64,000 nucleotides of DNA from Aldehydirespirator sp965204875 (GTDB lineage: Bacteria > Actinomycetota > Acidimicrobiia > Acidimicrobiales > Aldehydirespiratoraceae): positions 1,860,001 to 1,924,000 of the forward strand of contig OZ242020.1 of NCBI GenBank assembly GCA_965204875.1. The letters run 5' to 3'. Both the position numbers and the translations under genes were made by a program. Position 1 is the first letter of the stretch; each line of letters begins with the position of its first letter. The notes beneath the pieces were generated by a model. It was not told the origin of the DNA. It saw only the letters and a list, made by a program, of their open reading frames with translations, and did not search any database. Shown in pieces: positions 23,330-31,728 of this stretch.

Positions 23330-24080
23330 AATATCACGCTTTGACAGCCAACCAACCTCAAATGCAATGAGATTTGCTCAGAATGGCCGCCGATGCGGGC
23401 GATCCGGTCCCGGATGGGGTGCGGGCCGCGCCGGTGGCTCAGGCGGCGTCGCTGCCGGTGTCGCGGGTTTCGGGGTCCTTTGGTGGCTGGGGGCTGATCC
23501 GGAGGTGTCCCTCGATGCGGGCCAGGCGTTCTCGGGCGTCTGAGAGGCTGCCGTCGATGCGGTCGAGCCGCCCCTGGGTGGATCGGTGGTTGTGGGCGGT
23601 GATCTGCTTGTGCTCGGACATCTCGGCGCTCAGCCTGTCGGTGGCTCGCCCGAGCCGGCGAACCGCCTCGTTGGTCTGCCCGATCTGGCGGGTGAACTCG
23701 GCCGTGGCAGCCTCGATCTGGCGGCTGAACTCGGCCGTGGCAGCCTCGATCTGGCGGCTGAACTCGGCCGTGGCAGCCTCGATCTGGCGGCTGAACTCGT
23801 TGGTGAGGCGTTCGATCTGGCGGGCGAACTCGGTGGTGGCCTGGTTGATCTGGTCGGTGTTCTCGCGACGTGCCGCGCGGCTTTCTCGGTGCTGGTTCCA
23901 GATGGAGCCCACGATCAGCGTGGTCATCGTCGCGAACATGGCCAGGAACATGGCTGTCGTCGGTCCGTCCATGGGTTCACGATACCACGCTCCGACAACC
24001 AGCCAACCTCAAATGCAATGAGATTTCTTCAGAGTGGTTGCCGATGCGGGCGGCCCGACCCCGATGGGGTGCGGGCCGAC
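23330..24080. repeat. tandem gene-plus-upstream duplication
   Basis: The sequences upstream of the two coiled-coil genes match closely: AACCTCAAATGCAATGAGATTT at about 23351 and 24009, then CCGATGCGGGC and GATGGGGTGCGGGCC. The shared block shows that the copied unit included the 5' regulatory region. Divergence between copies is modest. Confidence 0.7.
23439..23972 (-). CDS. membrane-anchored coiled-coil protein, repeat-expanded copy
   Basis: A protein of 177 residues almost identical to its neighbour at both ends (membrane helix MFLAMFATMTTLIVGSIW; end RDTGSDAA). It is lengthened by 11-residue repeats of the form FSRQIEAATAE (33-bp units, plus strand about 23694-23795). Heptad-like spacing keeps the coiled coil. 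About 75 bp of upstream sequence is also duplicated, so gene and promoter region were copied together. The function is unknown. Confidence 0.75.
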   Translation of the reverse strand: MDGPTTAMFLAMFATMTTLIVGSIWNQHRESRAARRENTDQINQATTEFARQIERLTNEFSRQIEAATAEFSRQIEAATAEFSRQIEAATAEFTRQIGQTNEAVRRLGRATDRLSAEMSEHKQITAHNHRSTQGRLDRIDGSLSDARERLARIEGHLRISPQPPKDPETRDTGSDAA

Positions 24081-24099
24081 GGGAGTAGCGTCGGTGCCG

Positions 24100-25362
24100 A
24101 TGGCATTGCCGGAACGGCCCTTTGAGCGCGCCTGCGGCGACTATGTGATCTCCGACGACGCGACGCGCTTCGATGCGGACGCGCTGCACGACTTCCTTGA
24201 GAGCGAGGGGTACTGGGCGAGGGGGCGGAGCCGGCAAGCGACGGCTGTAGCGGTTGCCAACAGCGTCGTGCTGGGCGTGTACGGGCCGGACGGCTCGATG
24301 GTCGGCGGGGCACGTGTCGTGACCGACCGGGCGACGTTCGGGTGGCTCACCGACGTGTATGTGCTGGCCGCGCACCGGGGCCGGGGCTTGGGCCGGGCAC
24401 TGGCTGCTGCCGCCTGCGAGCATCCGGCGCTGGCCACGGTGAAGCGGCTGGTGCTCATGACCGCCGGCGCCCACGAGCTCTACCGGCCCCTGGGCTTCGC
24501 CGGGCTGGCGAGCCCGCAGAGCTGGATGGAGTTGACGCCACACGCGTCCCAAGCGGGGCCGGCAGACGCGGCGGGCGACTCCGCTGACCCGCCGTCGCCG
24601 TATCCGCCTGCCGGCCAGCCGGAGGGGCGACCGGCCGATCCGGCGAACGAACCCGACCGGCAAGCGGGCGACAGCGCCCCGGCAGCCGAGTCTGGAATCG
24701 CCGCGCTGAGCGAACCGGCAACGGCATCGGGGGTCGCGGCGTCAGGCAGACTGGCAGCCGAGTCTGGGATGGTCGCGCCGGGAGGGCTGGTGGCGCACAC
24801 CCCGTGGCGGGGGCACTGCGGCGATCCGCGCACTTCGGGTGTGTCACAGATCGCCTCGCACCTGCTGGGCATCATCGAGGCGGAGGGCCCTGTGACCAGC
24901 GAGCGCGCCTATCGCCTCTACATCCGCGGCGCCGGATCGTCCAAGGTCACCCAGCGGGCGCGGGCGCCCCTGGAGCAGGCGCTGGGACGGCTGACCCTGC
25001 GGGGCCAGGTGGAGGCCGCCGAACTCGACAACGCCGGCGAGTCCCAGCAGGTGCTGCGACCGAGCGGCTCGCCGGCCGTGGTGGTGCGTGAACTCGGCGA
25101 GCGCTCGCTCTACGAGGTGCCGCTCGACGAGGTGGCCGAGCTGATGAGGCGCAAGCGCCGGGAACTGACGCACGGCGCAGGCGGCCGGAGCGAGCTGGCG
25201 CATGCCGTGGCCGCGGTGGTGCAGCAAGCCAGGCTGCGAAGGGCCGGCCCCGATCGGCTCAAGCGGGCCGTTCTCGACGCCTACGGCCTGGTGCGCATGA
25301 CCCAGGCGGCCGAACAGTACCTGTCGGCAGCGCTGGCACTGCTCGACGACCCCGAACCATAG
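24100..25362 (+). CDS. GNAT acetyltransferase fused to a winged-helix-like domain
   Basis: A protein of 420 residues. Residues about 1-140 are a GNAT domain (WLTDVYVLAAHRGRGLGRAL is the acetyl-CoA-binding R-x-x-G-x-G/A loop; LYRPLGFAGL ends the domain). A low-complexity linker of AESG-type repeats follows (about 145-230). The C-terminal half has VSQIASHLLGIIEAEGPVTSERAYRLY and LGRLTLRGQVEAAEL, resembling the winged-helix DUF3320 type. It may be a protein or small-molecule acetyltransferase with a nucleic-acid-binding or regulatory module. ATG 24100 begins the compact GNAT start; longer frames run into repeated DNA. Confidence 0.7.
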   Translation: MALPERPFERACGDYVISDDATRFDADALHDFLESEGYWARGRSRQATAVAVANSVVLGVYGPDGSMVGGARVVTDRATFGWLTDVYVLAAHRGRGLGRALAAAACEHPALATVKRLVLMTAGAHELYRPLGFAGLASPQSWMELTPHASQAGPADAAGDSADPPSPYPPAGQPEGRPADPANEPDRQAGDSAPAAESGIAALSEPATASGVAASGRLAAESGMVAPGGLVAHTPWRGHCGDPRTSGVSQIASHLLGIIEAEGPVTSERAYRLYIRGAGSSKVTQRARAPLEQALGRLTLRGQVEAAELDNAGESQQVLRPSGSPAVVVRELGERSLYEVPLDEVAELMRRKRRELTHGAGGRSELAHAVAAVVQQARLRRAGPDRLKRAVLDAYGLVRMTQAAEQYLSAALALLDDPEP

Positions 25363-25368
25363 GAGTCG

Positions 25369-25895
25369 TGCTACCGCGCAAGCTGTGGCGCGACGGCCCG
25401 TCGGTCACGAGCTGGCAACGAGTGCGCTACCGCGCCCGCGTGGGCATGGCCTCAACTCCGTGACAGAGATAGCAGCCGCTGGGGTGGGCTGCCGCGCAAG
25501 CGATGGTCGTGGCCTCAACTCCTTGATCGAGATGCCGATCGTGGTCGTGGGGTTACCGCCACGCGTGGGCGTGGCCTCAACTCCGTGACAGGGATTACGG
25601 CCGCTGGGGTGGGCTGCCGCGCGCGGTGGCTGTGGCCTCAACTCCCTGACAGGCATAGCGGCCGCGGTTGTGGGCTACCGCTCACGCCGTGGGCGCGACC
25701 TCAACTCCGTGACGGAGGTGCCGAATCGTGGTCGTGAGCTGTCGCGGCGCGTGGCCGCGGTGGCTGTGGCCTCGACTCCCTGACAGGCATAACGGCCGCG
25801 GTTGTGGGCTACCGCGCACGACGTGGGAGTGACCTCAACTCCGTGACAGGGATTACGGCCGCTGGGGTGGGCTATGGCGCACGCGGCGGTCGCGG
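25369..25895. repeat. about 62-bp imperfect tandem array, about 7 units, in an intergenic region
   Basis: The 627-bp gap between the GNAT gene and the next gene holds no credible ORF. It is filled by degenerate units each carrying CTCAACTCC (25451, 25514, 25576, 25637, 25700, 25771 with one change, 25834), so spacing is 61-71 bp. The consensus includes GTGGCCTCAACTCCGTGACAG, ATTACGGCCGCTGGGGTGGG and CTACCGCGCACG. The period is not a multiple of three. No unique spacers are present, so it is not a CRISPR. Confidence 0.8.
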
Positions 25896-25989
25896 CGGCG
25901 TTGACTTACGGCGGTGTCTCGGGCGGGACATACGGGTGTGCTATCGTTTCTAGTTTGAAGGCACGAGGTATGTGAGCACGAGGGGAGCC

Positions 25990-27054
25990 ATGTCGCTGCA
26001 AGAGGTATTGGAGAGCGTCCGCTCGTCGCCGGAGCCCAGCGACGAAGAGTCGGCCAAGTTCAAGGTCATCGCTCCGATCTTGGCGAGTCTGGGATGGGAT
26101 CCATTCGGACCGCAGGTGCTCTTGGAGCACTCCGTCGGAGGGCAGAAGGGTGGTGGTCGAGTTGATTTCGCTCTAGAAGGATCTCGCGGCATTGTCGCTC
26201 TGATCGAGGCAAAGAAACCTGGAACTGACCTCAGCCAGAATATCAGTCAATTGTTGTGGTACGCGTTCCACGAAGCCGCCGACATCTGCGCTTTGACCAA
26301 CGGTTTGGAGTGGAGGCTCTACCTCCCGCGGGTGCCCGGAGAACGTTGCTTTGCAGTCTTGAAGATCAAGGAAGACCCGATTAGAAGATCGGCAGAAGAC
26401 TTGGACGCCTTCTTGAGCTTGCGCGCTCTTGAGACAATGGCCGGCAGAGTTTCGGAGGCGGAGGCACATGCTTCGCGCGTGCTCGAGGCCAAGCTCCAGC
26501 CTTCTCTGCTTGAGGAGAAGATGCCGGATATCTGGGACAGGATGATGACGGACGCAGACGAGGAGTTAGTGGAACTTGTAACCAAACGAGTCTACGAAGA
26601 ACTCAACCTGCGCCCCAACAAACAGCAGGTCGCAGCCGTGATACGTAGCCAACCAGTGACGCCGACACCCCTCCCTCCGCAGCCGGTTGATCGAAAGCGG
26701 TCTCGTTTTCGACGGAATCCGAGGTTGCCAGTTCCTACCAGTGTACTGTTGTTCGGAACTCGTTATCCCTGCAAGACTCACCGGGATGGTCTCGGCACTG
26801 TCGCAGACGTGTTATATGATCGAGATCCGAATGCCTTTACGAAGCTGATGGTATTACGTGGAAGGAGCCGTCCACATCTTTCACGCAATCCGGAGGAACT
26901 GACGAGGCCGAAACAGGTCAGAATGTCGGGCATCTTCGTGGAGACTAATCTTTCAGGTCAGCAAATGTGGGAGCGGGCCCGGCTGTTCATGCGTCATCTT
27001 GGTTATTCGGAAGACGACCTTGCGCTTGAATACGACCGCAAGCTCCACCGGTGA
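25990..27054 (+). CDS. type I restriction HsdR N-terminal-like nuclease, 3' end replaced by IS
   Basis: The N-terminal half is a PD-(D/E)xK nuclease of the type I restriction HsdR N-terminal family. VDFALEGSRGIVALIEAKKPG supplies the D...E-x-K motif and LGWDPFGPQVLLEHSV precedes it. There is no helicase part. The rest is unassigned, with a possible DNA-binding region near TPTSVLLFGTRYPCKTH. Base composition is clearly lower in GC than the neighbours, a sign of transfer. ATG 25990 with AGGGGAG upstream is preferred to GTG 25972. The last residues RKLHR and the stop codon lie in the terminal inverted repeat of the following insertion sequence, so the native C-terminus is probably lost. Confidence 0.75.
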   Translation: MSLQEVLESVRSSPEPSDEESAKFKVIAPILASLGWDPFGPQVLLEHSVGGQKGGGRVDFALEGSRGIVALIEAKKPGTDLSQNISQLLWYAFHEAADICALTNGLEWRLYLPRVPGERCFAVLKIKEDPIRRSAEDLDAFLSLRALETMAGRVSEAEAHASRVLEAKLQPSLLEEKMPDIWDRMMTDADEELVELVTKRVYEELNLRPNKQQVAAVIRSQPVTPTPLPPQPVDRKRSRFRRNPRLPVPTSVLLFGTRYPCKTHRDGLGTVADVLYDRDPNAFTKLMVLRGRSRPHLSRNPEELTRPKQVRMSGIFVETNLSGQQMWERARLFMRHLGYSEDDLALEYDRKLHR

Positions 27055-28098
27055 TCGCGACGGATCGGCCATGATGGCCGATTGTAGGTGTCGGCGATCA
27101 TCCGGTGGAGGTTCAGGAGTATGGCACGGAGTTTGTGCTCATCCGAGCGCGCGCAGCTTGAGGTGCTGGCGAGGTCGGGGTTGGGGGTGGGGGAGATCAG
27201 CGGCCTGTTGGGCCGGCACCGCTCGACGGTGTGGCGGGAGCTGCGCCGCAACGGCGGGGTCTGCGCCTATCGGGCTGAGGCGGCGCAGGCCGGGGCCGAG
27301 GCGCGGGCGCGTCGTCCGAAGACGCCGAAGCTGGTTGGGGATCCTCTGCTGGCTGCGGCGGTCAAGGCGGGGCTGGCCAGGAAGTGGGCGCCGCAGTCGG
27401 TCGCGGCCGACCTCAGCGAGCAGGGCATGGCGATCTGTGGGGAGACGATCTATCAGGGGTGCTACCGCAGCGACCGGGGCCTGCCCGAGAACACCTGGAG
27501 GCTGCTTGCGCGCCGCCGGCGCCGCCGCAAGCCCCGCAGCCGCTGCGAACGCGCCAAGCGCAGCGTGCTGGGCGGTTCAAGCCCATAGCGCAGCGTCCCG
27601 ATGCGGTCGCGGCACGGCTGGAGGCAGGGCATTGGGAGGGCGACCTCATCATCGGCGCCCACAACCGCAGCGCGGTGGTCACCCTCATCGAGCGGGTCAG
27701 CCGCTACGCGCTGCTCGCCGCGCTGCCCAACGGCCACACCGCAGACGAGGTCAACGCGGCGGTCATCGCCGCGTTGGGCCGCCAGCCCGCTCACATGGTC
27801 CGCACCCTCACCTGGGACCAAGGCCGCGAGATCGCCCACTGGCCCAAAATCGAAAAAGCCCTCCCAGACCTCAAGGTCTACATCTGCGACCCCCACTCAC
27901 CCTGGCAGCGCGGCAGCAACGAAAACACCAACCGCATAATCCGCCGCTGGCTCCCCAAAGCAACCGACCTCAACATCGCACCCGTCAAACTCGCCATCAT
28001 CGAAGACCACCTCAACACCATGCCCCGACGCATCCACAACTGGAACAGCGCACTAACCCAATACACTGCCCACTGTCGCGATCACCAATAGAGCTTGC
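27038..28098 (+). mobile_element. IS30-family insertion sequence
   Basis: The left end (27038: GCAAGCTCcaccGGTGATCGCGAC) and right end (28098, reverse complement: GCAAGCTCtattGGTGATCGCGAC) form imperfect 24-bp terminal inverted repeats around an IS30-type transposase. The length is about 1.06 kb. No convincing target duplication is seen next to these ends. A solo copy of the left end is present at 50966-51002. Confidence 0.85.
27121..28091 (+). pseudogene. IS30-family transposase, frameshifted
   Basis: The N-terminal helix-turn-helix (VGEISGLLGRHRSTVWRELRRNGG) and part of the catalytic region are in the frame from ATG 27121, which stops at 27588. The rest continues in the -1 frame with GHWEGDLIIGAHNR (first Asp), TWDQGREIAHW (second Asp) and SPWQRGSNENTNRIIRRWLP (Glu). 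The switch falls near GTGCTGGGCGGTTCAAG (about 27565-27585). IS30 transposases are normally a single frame, so this is probably a disabling 1-nt change; programmed frameshifting is possible but has no known precedent in this family. The start has AGGAG upstream. Confidence 0.8.
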
Positions 28099-28114
28099 CG
28101 ACTGAGGCTCGGGC

Positions 28115-29944
28115 GTGACGGAACAGCCCTTGCCAAAATCAGTTGCTGGGGAGGCTCAGCAGCCTGCCATGTCGGTGGCGGAGGCGGATGCGGTCCTCAC
28201 CGGCCCGGGGGGCTTCTTCGAGATCGTGAACGAGGCTGTCTCAGGCGTCGAGATGAGCGTGGTGGCCGGCCCGCATCGCAATCTGCGCGACCTGCTTGCC
28301 GCCTCGGCGAACCACGGCGGTGACGGCTCGGCCCGCTACTACCTCTTCGATGACGGCCGCAGCGCAACCTTCGCCCAGAACATCGAGCACGCGGCCGGCG
28401 TCGCGGCGGGGCTCGCTGACCGCTATGGCGTGGCGCCGGGGGACCGGGTGGGACTGCTCGCCGCCAATCAGCCGGGGTGGATCCAGGGATTCTGGGGGAC
28501 CGTGAGCGCCGGAGCCATCGCCGTGGCCATGAACGGCTGGTGGAAGGGCGACGAGATCCGCTACGGCATCGAGCTCACCGAGCCGAAGGTGCTCATCGCT
28601 GACCGCCGTCGCCTCGGCCGGCTCGACGGTGACCCGGGCGTGCCGGTGATCCTCATGGACGCCGGACCCGAGCCACCGCCGGTGACCGCCGCCGCCTCTG
28701 CCGCTTCTGCCACCTCAGCCGGCTCGACCGGCGCCATCAACGCCATCGACACTGTCGAGGGCCTCATCGGCGCTTACGGGGGCTCGGCGCTGCCCGGCTG
28801 CGAGATGGCCCTCGACGACCCCGTCGCCATCCTGTTCACCTCCGGCACCACCGGACGCCCCCGCGGCGCCGTCCAGACACACCGCAACTTCCTCGCCTAC
28901 CTCAGCTGCGCCTTCATGATCGGCGCCCGCCAGTACCTGCGCTTCCCCGGCGCGCCCGTGGCTGCCGCAGGGCCCACCCTGGCCTGCAGCCCGCTGTTCC
29001 ATGTGTCGGGCCTGCACGCCTGCGCGGTCATGGCCGCCGCCGCCGGGTTCGACCATGTGTGGACCACCGGCCGCTACGACGCCGAGAAGATCCTGCGATT
29101 GACCGAGCAGCACCGCATCGCTCGCTGGTCTGGGGTCACGACCCAGATCTGGCGCCTGGTGGAGCATCCCCGGCTCGGTGACTACGACGTGTCGTCGGTG
29201 ACGGGCGTCGGCGGGGGCGGGTCGGTCTGGTCGCCCGAGTTGCAGGAGGCGTGCCGCCGTGCCCTGCCCCACGCCCGCACCAGCGTCAGCATCGGCTACG
29301 GGCTCACCGAGAGTTCGGGACTGGCCACGAGCGCCGCCGACGATGTGCTGCGCGACCACCCCGACTCCGTCGGCCACCCGCTGCCCACGGTGTCGGTGCG
29401 AATCACCGGCGACGACGGCGCCGAGCTGGAGGAGGGCGCGGTCGGCAACATCTGCCTGCGCGGCCCGATGGTCACGCCGGGATATTGGAACGACCCGGCC
29501 GCAACCGCTGACGCCATCCGGGATGGCTGGCTGCGCACCGGCGACTACGGATATGTGCGCGAGGGGCTGCTGTTCCTGGTGAGCCGCCGCAGCGACCTGA
29601 TCATCAGGGGCGGCGAGAACATCTACCCGACCGAGATCGAGCAGCGTCTCGACGCGCACCCCGCAGTGGCCGAGTCGGCGGTGTTCGGCGTCGAGCATCG
29701 TGAGCTGGGCGAGGAGGTCAAGGCCGTGGTGGTGGTCGCGGTGGGCGGACCGGGCGGCGAGCCCCCCGAACCCCCCGAGAGCCTGGTGGACGACCTGCGA
29801 GCCTGGGTGGGCGAGACCCTGGCCGACATCAAGGTGCCGACCCACTGGGAGCTGCAAACCGAGCCCCTGCCCCGCAACGCCACCGGCAAGATCCTCAAGC
29901 AGGTCCTGCGGGGCACCGCCCAGTACGACTTCATCGATGAGTAG
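28115..29944 (+). CDS. class I adenylate-forming acyl-CoA ligase
   Basis: An acid:CoA ligase of 609 residues that activates a carboxylic acid through acyl-AMP. Motifs are VAILFTSGTTGRPRGAVQTH (P-loop-like), GYGLTESSG, LRTGDYGYV, IRGGENIYPTEIE and the catalytic Lys in PRNATGKILK at the C-terminus. An Ala/Ser-rich insertion (VTAAASAASATSAGSTGA) lies at about 190-205. The substrate cannot be told, but medium-chain or aromatic acids are usual. The GTG start lies 17 bp after the right end of the IS, so its promoter may come from the IS or have been displaced. Confidence 0.85.
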   Translation: MTEQPLPKSVAGEAQQPAMSVAEADAVLTGPGGFFEIVNEAVSGVEMSVVAGPHRNLRDLLAASANHGGDGSARYYLFDDGRSATFAQNIEHAAGVAAGLADRYGVAPGDRVGLLAANQPGWIQGFWGTVSAGAIAVAMNGWWKGDEIRYGIELTEPKVLIADRRRLGRLDGDPGVPVILMDAGPEPPPVTAAASAASATSAGSTGAINAIDTVEGLIGAYGGSALPGCEMALDDPVAILFTSGTTGRPRGAVQTHRNFLAYLSCAFMIGARQYLRFPGAPVAAAGPTLACSPLFHVSGLHACAVMAAAAGFDHVWTTGRYDAEKILRLTEQHRIARWSGVTTQIWRLVEHPRLGDYDVSSVTGVGGGGSVWSPELQEACRRALPHARTSVSIGYGLTESSGLATSAADDVLRDHPDSVGHPLPTVSVRITGDDGAELEEGAVGNICLRGPMVTPGYWNDPAATADAIRDGWLRTGDYGYVREGLLFLVSRRSDLIIRGGENIYPTEIEQRLDAHPAVAESAVFGVEHRELGEEVKAVVVVAVGGPGGEPPEPPESLVDDLRAWVGETLADIKVPTHWELQTEPLPRNATGKILKQVLRGTAQYDFIDE

Positions 29945-30008
29945 CCCCTGTCGATGATTTTCAGGTCTCGGGTTGCATCTCATTCAAGATGCATCTAACG
30001 TGTGCCTT

Positions 30009-30440
30009 ATGGATTCAGCAATCATTGCCACAGTCATGGGAGCGTTCCTCACGGTCTCCTTCGGAGCTTTAGCCATCGCGTTCACCTGGTTCCGAGCCGA
30101 CATGAAGGCCGGCTTCGAGAAGGTGGACAAACGTTTCGAGAAGCTGGATGAGAAGGTCGACGCCCGTTTCGAGAAGATCGACGCCCGTTTCGAGAAGATC
30201 GACGCCCGTTTCGAGAAGATGGAAGACCGCATCGACAAACTGGACGGCCGCCTGAAGAAGCTCGAGGAGCGTCTTGGGTTGCTTGAGGGGCGCTTCGGGC
30301 GGCTTGAGGAGCGTCTTGGGTTGCTTGAGGGGCGCTTCGGGCGGCTTGAGGAGATCGTGCGTGCCCTGGTCGTGTCGCGTGCCCGCAGCAGGCCGGCGAG
30401 GGACGCCGAGGAGTCAGGGCGGTCAGAGGCCGATGACTGA
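30009..30440 (+). CDS. membrane-anchored heptad-repeat coiled-coil protein
   Basis: A protein of 143 residues with an N-terminal membrane helix (IIATVMGAFLTVSFGALAIAF). Perfect 7-residue repeats (ARFEKID three times, variants before and after) and then 14-residue repeats (RLGLLEGRFGRLEE) form a long coiled coil. The DNA repeats are almost exact (CGCCCGTTTCGAGAAGATCGA). It has the same plan as the coiled-coil genes at 23 kb but no clear sequence kinship. ATG 30009 is chosen since it starts just before the helix. The function is unknown. Confidence 0.75.
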   Translation: MDSAIIATVMGAFLTVSFGALAIAFTWFRADMKAGFEKVDKRFEKLDEKVDARFEKIDARFEKIDARFEKMEDRIDKLDGRLKKLEERLGLLEGRFGRLEERLGLLEGRFGRLEEIVRALVVSRARSRPARDAEESGRSEADD

Positions 30441-30454
30441 CGGCCCTTGCCGGG

Positions 30455-31612
30455 TCAGAACCGGTTGGCTATGCGGATCGACAGCAGACCGCCGGCCACG
30501 GCGGCGACGGCCACGACCAACCACATGGCCGGATAGCCGGAGCGCTCGATCAGCCAGCCGGTGACGAGCGGAGCCACGAACACGCCGACGTAGACGCCCA
30601 TCTGCGTGACGCCGGTGGCGGTGCCTGCGGCTGCGGGGTTGGTGCGAACGACGCCGTAGTTGGTGAACACCGGCCAGATCCAGCCGCCGCCGAAGGCCAG
30701 CAGCATGGCCGCCACGTGGACGCCCGGCGAGCGCAGTGCCAGCAGCGCCATCCCCACCGAGCCCACCAGCGCCGTGATGCCCGCCACCCGGAACGGCTTG
30801 GCGCGCATCGTGTCCGACACCCAGCCTCCCACGAGCCGCAGCATGATGCCGGTGGCCGCTCCGACGCTCAGGATGAGCCCGGCGACTCCCTCGCCGAGCC
30901 CGGCGTCCACGCCGGAGCCGACGCCCCAGGCGTTGAGCGATCCAGCGCTGAAAGCCAGCAGTCCGCCGACCGCTGCGGCCGAGACCAGAGCGCGGGGCGA
31001 CGATGCCGGCATCGAAGCGCCGGCCGGAGCCCGCAAGCGCCGCGAGCCCACAACGCTGCGCACCACCGCGAGGGACAGCATGGCGAAGGCGGCGTTCGCC
31101 GCGTAGGCCCAGCGCCAGCCGACCGTGAGAGCCAGCGCCGGCACTGCCAGCCCGGCCAGCAGCGTGGAGGCGGGCATTCCGGACTGCTTGATCGACACCG
31201 CCAGCCCCAGCCTCGGCACCTGCGCCTGGGCCAGGGCCAGGTTCACGGAGGTCTGGTTGGCCGCGTTCGCCAGCCCCGCCACCACCAGGAAGCCGATCAC
31301 CGCCGCGAACGACTCCGCGGTCGCCGCCAGCGCCACTTGCACCGTTGCCGACAGCGCCAGCGCGAGGGTCATCTGGTTGAGCGGCCCGATGGTCTGGGCC
31401 AGCCTGCCCAGCATGATCGAGCCCACCATGGCGGCACCGAAGAACGACCCCAGCCCCCACCCGTAGGCGGCCTCGGACACGCCCATCTCGGCGCTGACCT
31501 GCACCGACAGGGCTCCGATCAGAAAGCCCGGCAAGACGGTCGAGACCGTCGCCATCACGGCCGCGTTCACCACCAAGCCCGGGCGTGCAGGGCCGGAGGA
31601 CGGCTGCGTCAT
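30455..31612 (-). CDS. major facilitator superfamily transporter
   Basis: A membrane protein of 385 residues with about 12 predicted helices. Family loops include GLGSFFGAAMVGSIMLGRLAQTIGP between helices 2 and 3, and ATGIMLRLVGGWVSDTMRAKPF in the second half. It is the last gene of a minus-strand set with dehydrogenase-like, P450 and sulfatase genes and may move their substrate or product. The frame opens far upstream, but ATG 31612 begins the natural N-terminus just before the first helix. Confidence 0.85.
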   Translation of the reverse strand: MTQPSSGPARPGLVVNAAVMATVSTVLPGFLIGALSVQVSAEMGVSEAAYGWGLGSFFGAAMVGSIMLGRLAQTIGPLNQMTLALALSATVQVALAATAESFAAVIGFLVVAGLANAANQTSVNLALAQAQVPRLGLAVSIKQSGMPASTLLAGLAVPALALTVGWRWAYAANAAFAMLSLAVVRSVVGSRRLRAPAGASMPASSPRALVSAAAVGGLLAFSAGSLNAWGVGSGVDAGLGEGVAGLILSVGAATGIMLRLVGGWVSDTMRAKPFRVAGITALVGSVGMALLALRSPGVHVAAMLLAFGGGWIWPVFTNYGVVRTNPAAAGTATGVTQMGVYVGVFVAPLVTGWLIERSGYPAMWLVVAVAAVAGGLLSIRIANRF

Positions 31613-31728
31613 CGTCAACGTGACGCCGCTGCAGGCGCGCCCGCGGCCAAGCCCGGTGGCACAGAGCGGCGGGAGATGCGGCCGCGCCTCCGGTGAGGCC
31701 GAGCGGGCAACCGCGCCGGACCGTCCCT

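Noticed and set aside
25369..25895. Possible CRISPR array
   Set aside because: The units are degenerate along their full length, with no constant repeat alternating with unique spacers, and no cas genes are nearby.
27121..28091. Programmed -1 frameshift in the IS30 transposase
   Set aside because: IS30 transposases are normally one frame and no classical slippery heptamer is evident at the switch; a simple indel is more likely, though not excluded.
28715..29983. Minus-strand ORF of 422 codons opposite the acyl-CoA ligase
   Set aside because: It is a shadow with His/Gly/Ala-rich composition; the plus-strand ligase has all catalytic motifs.
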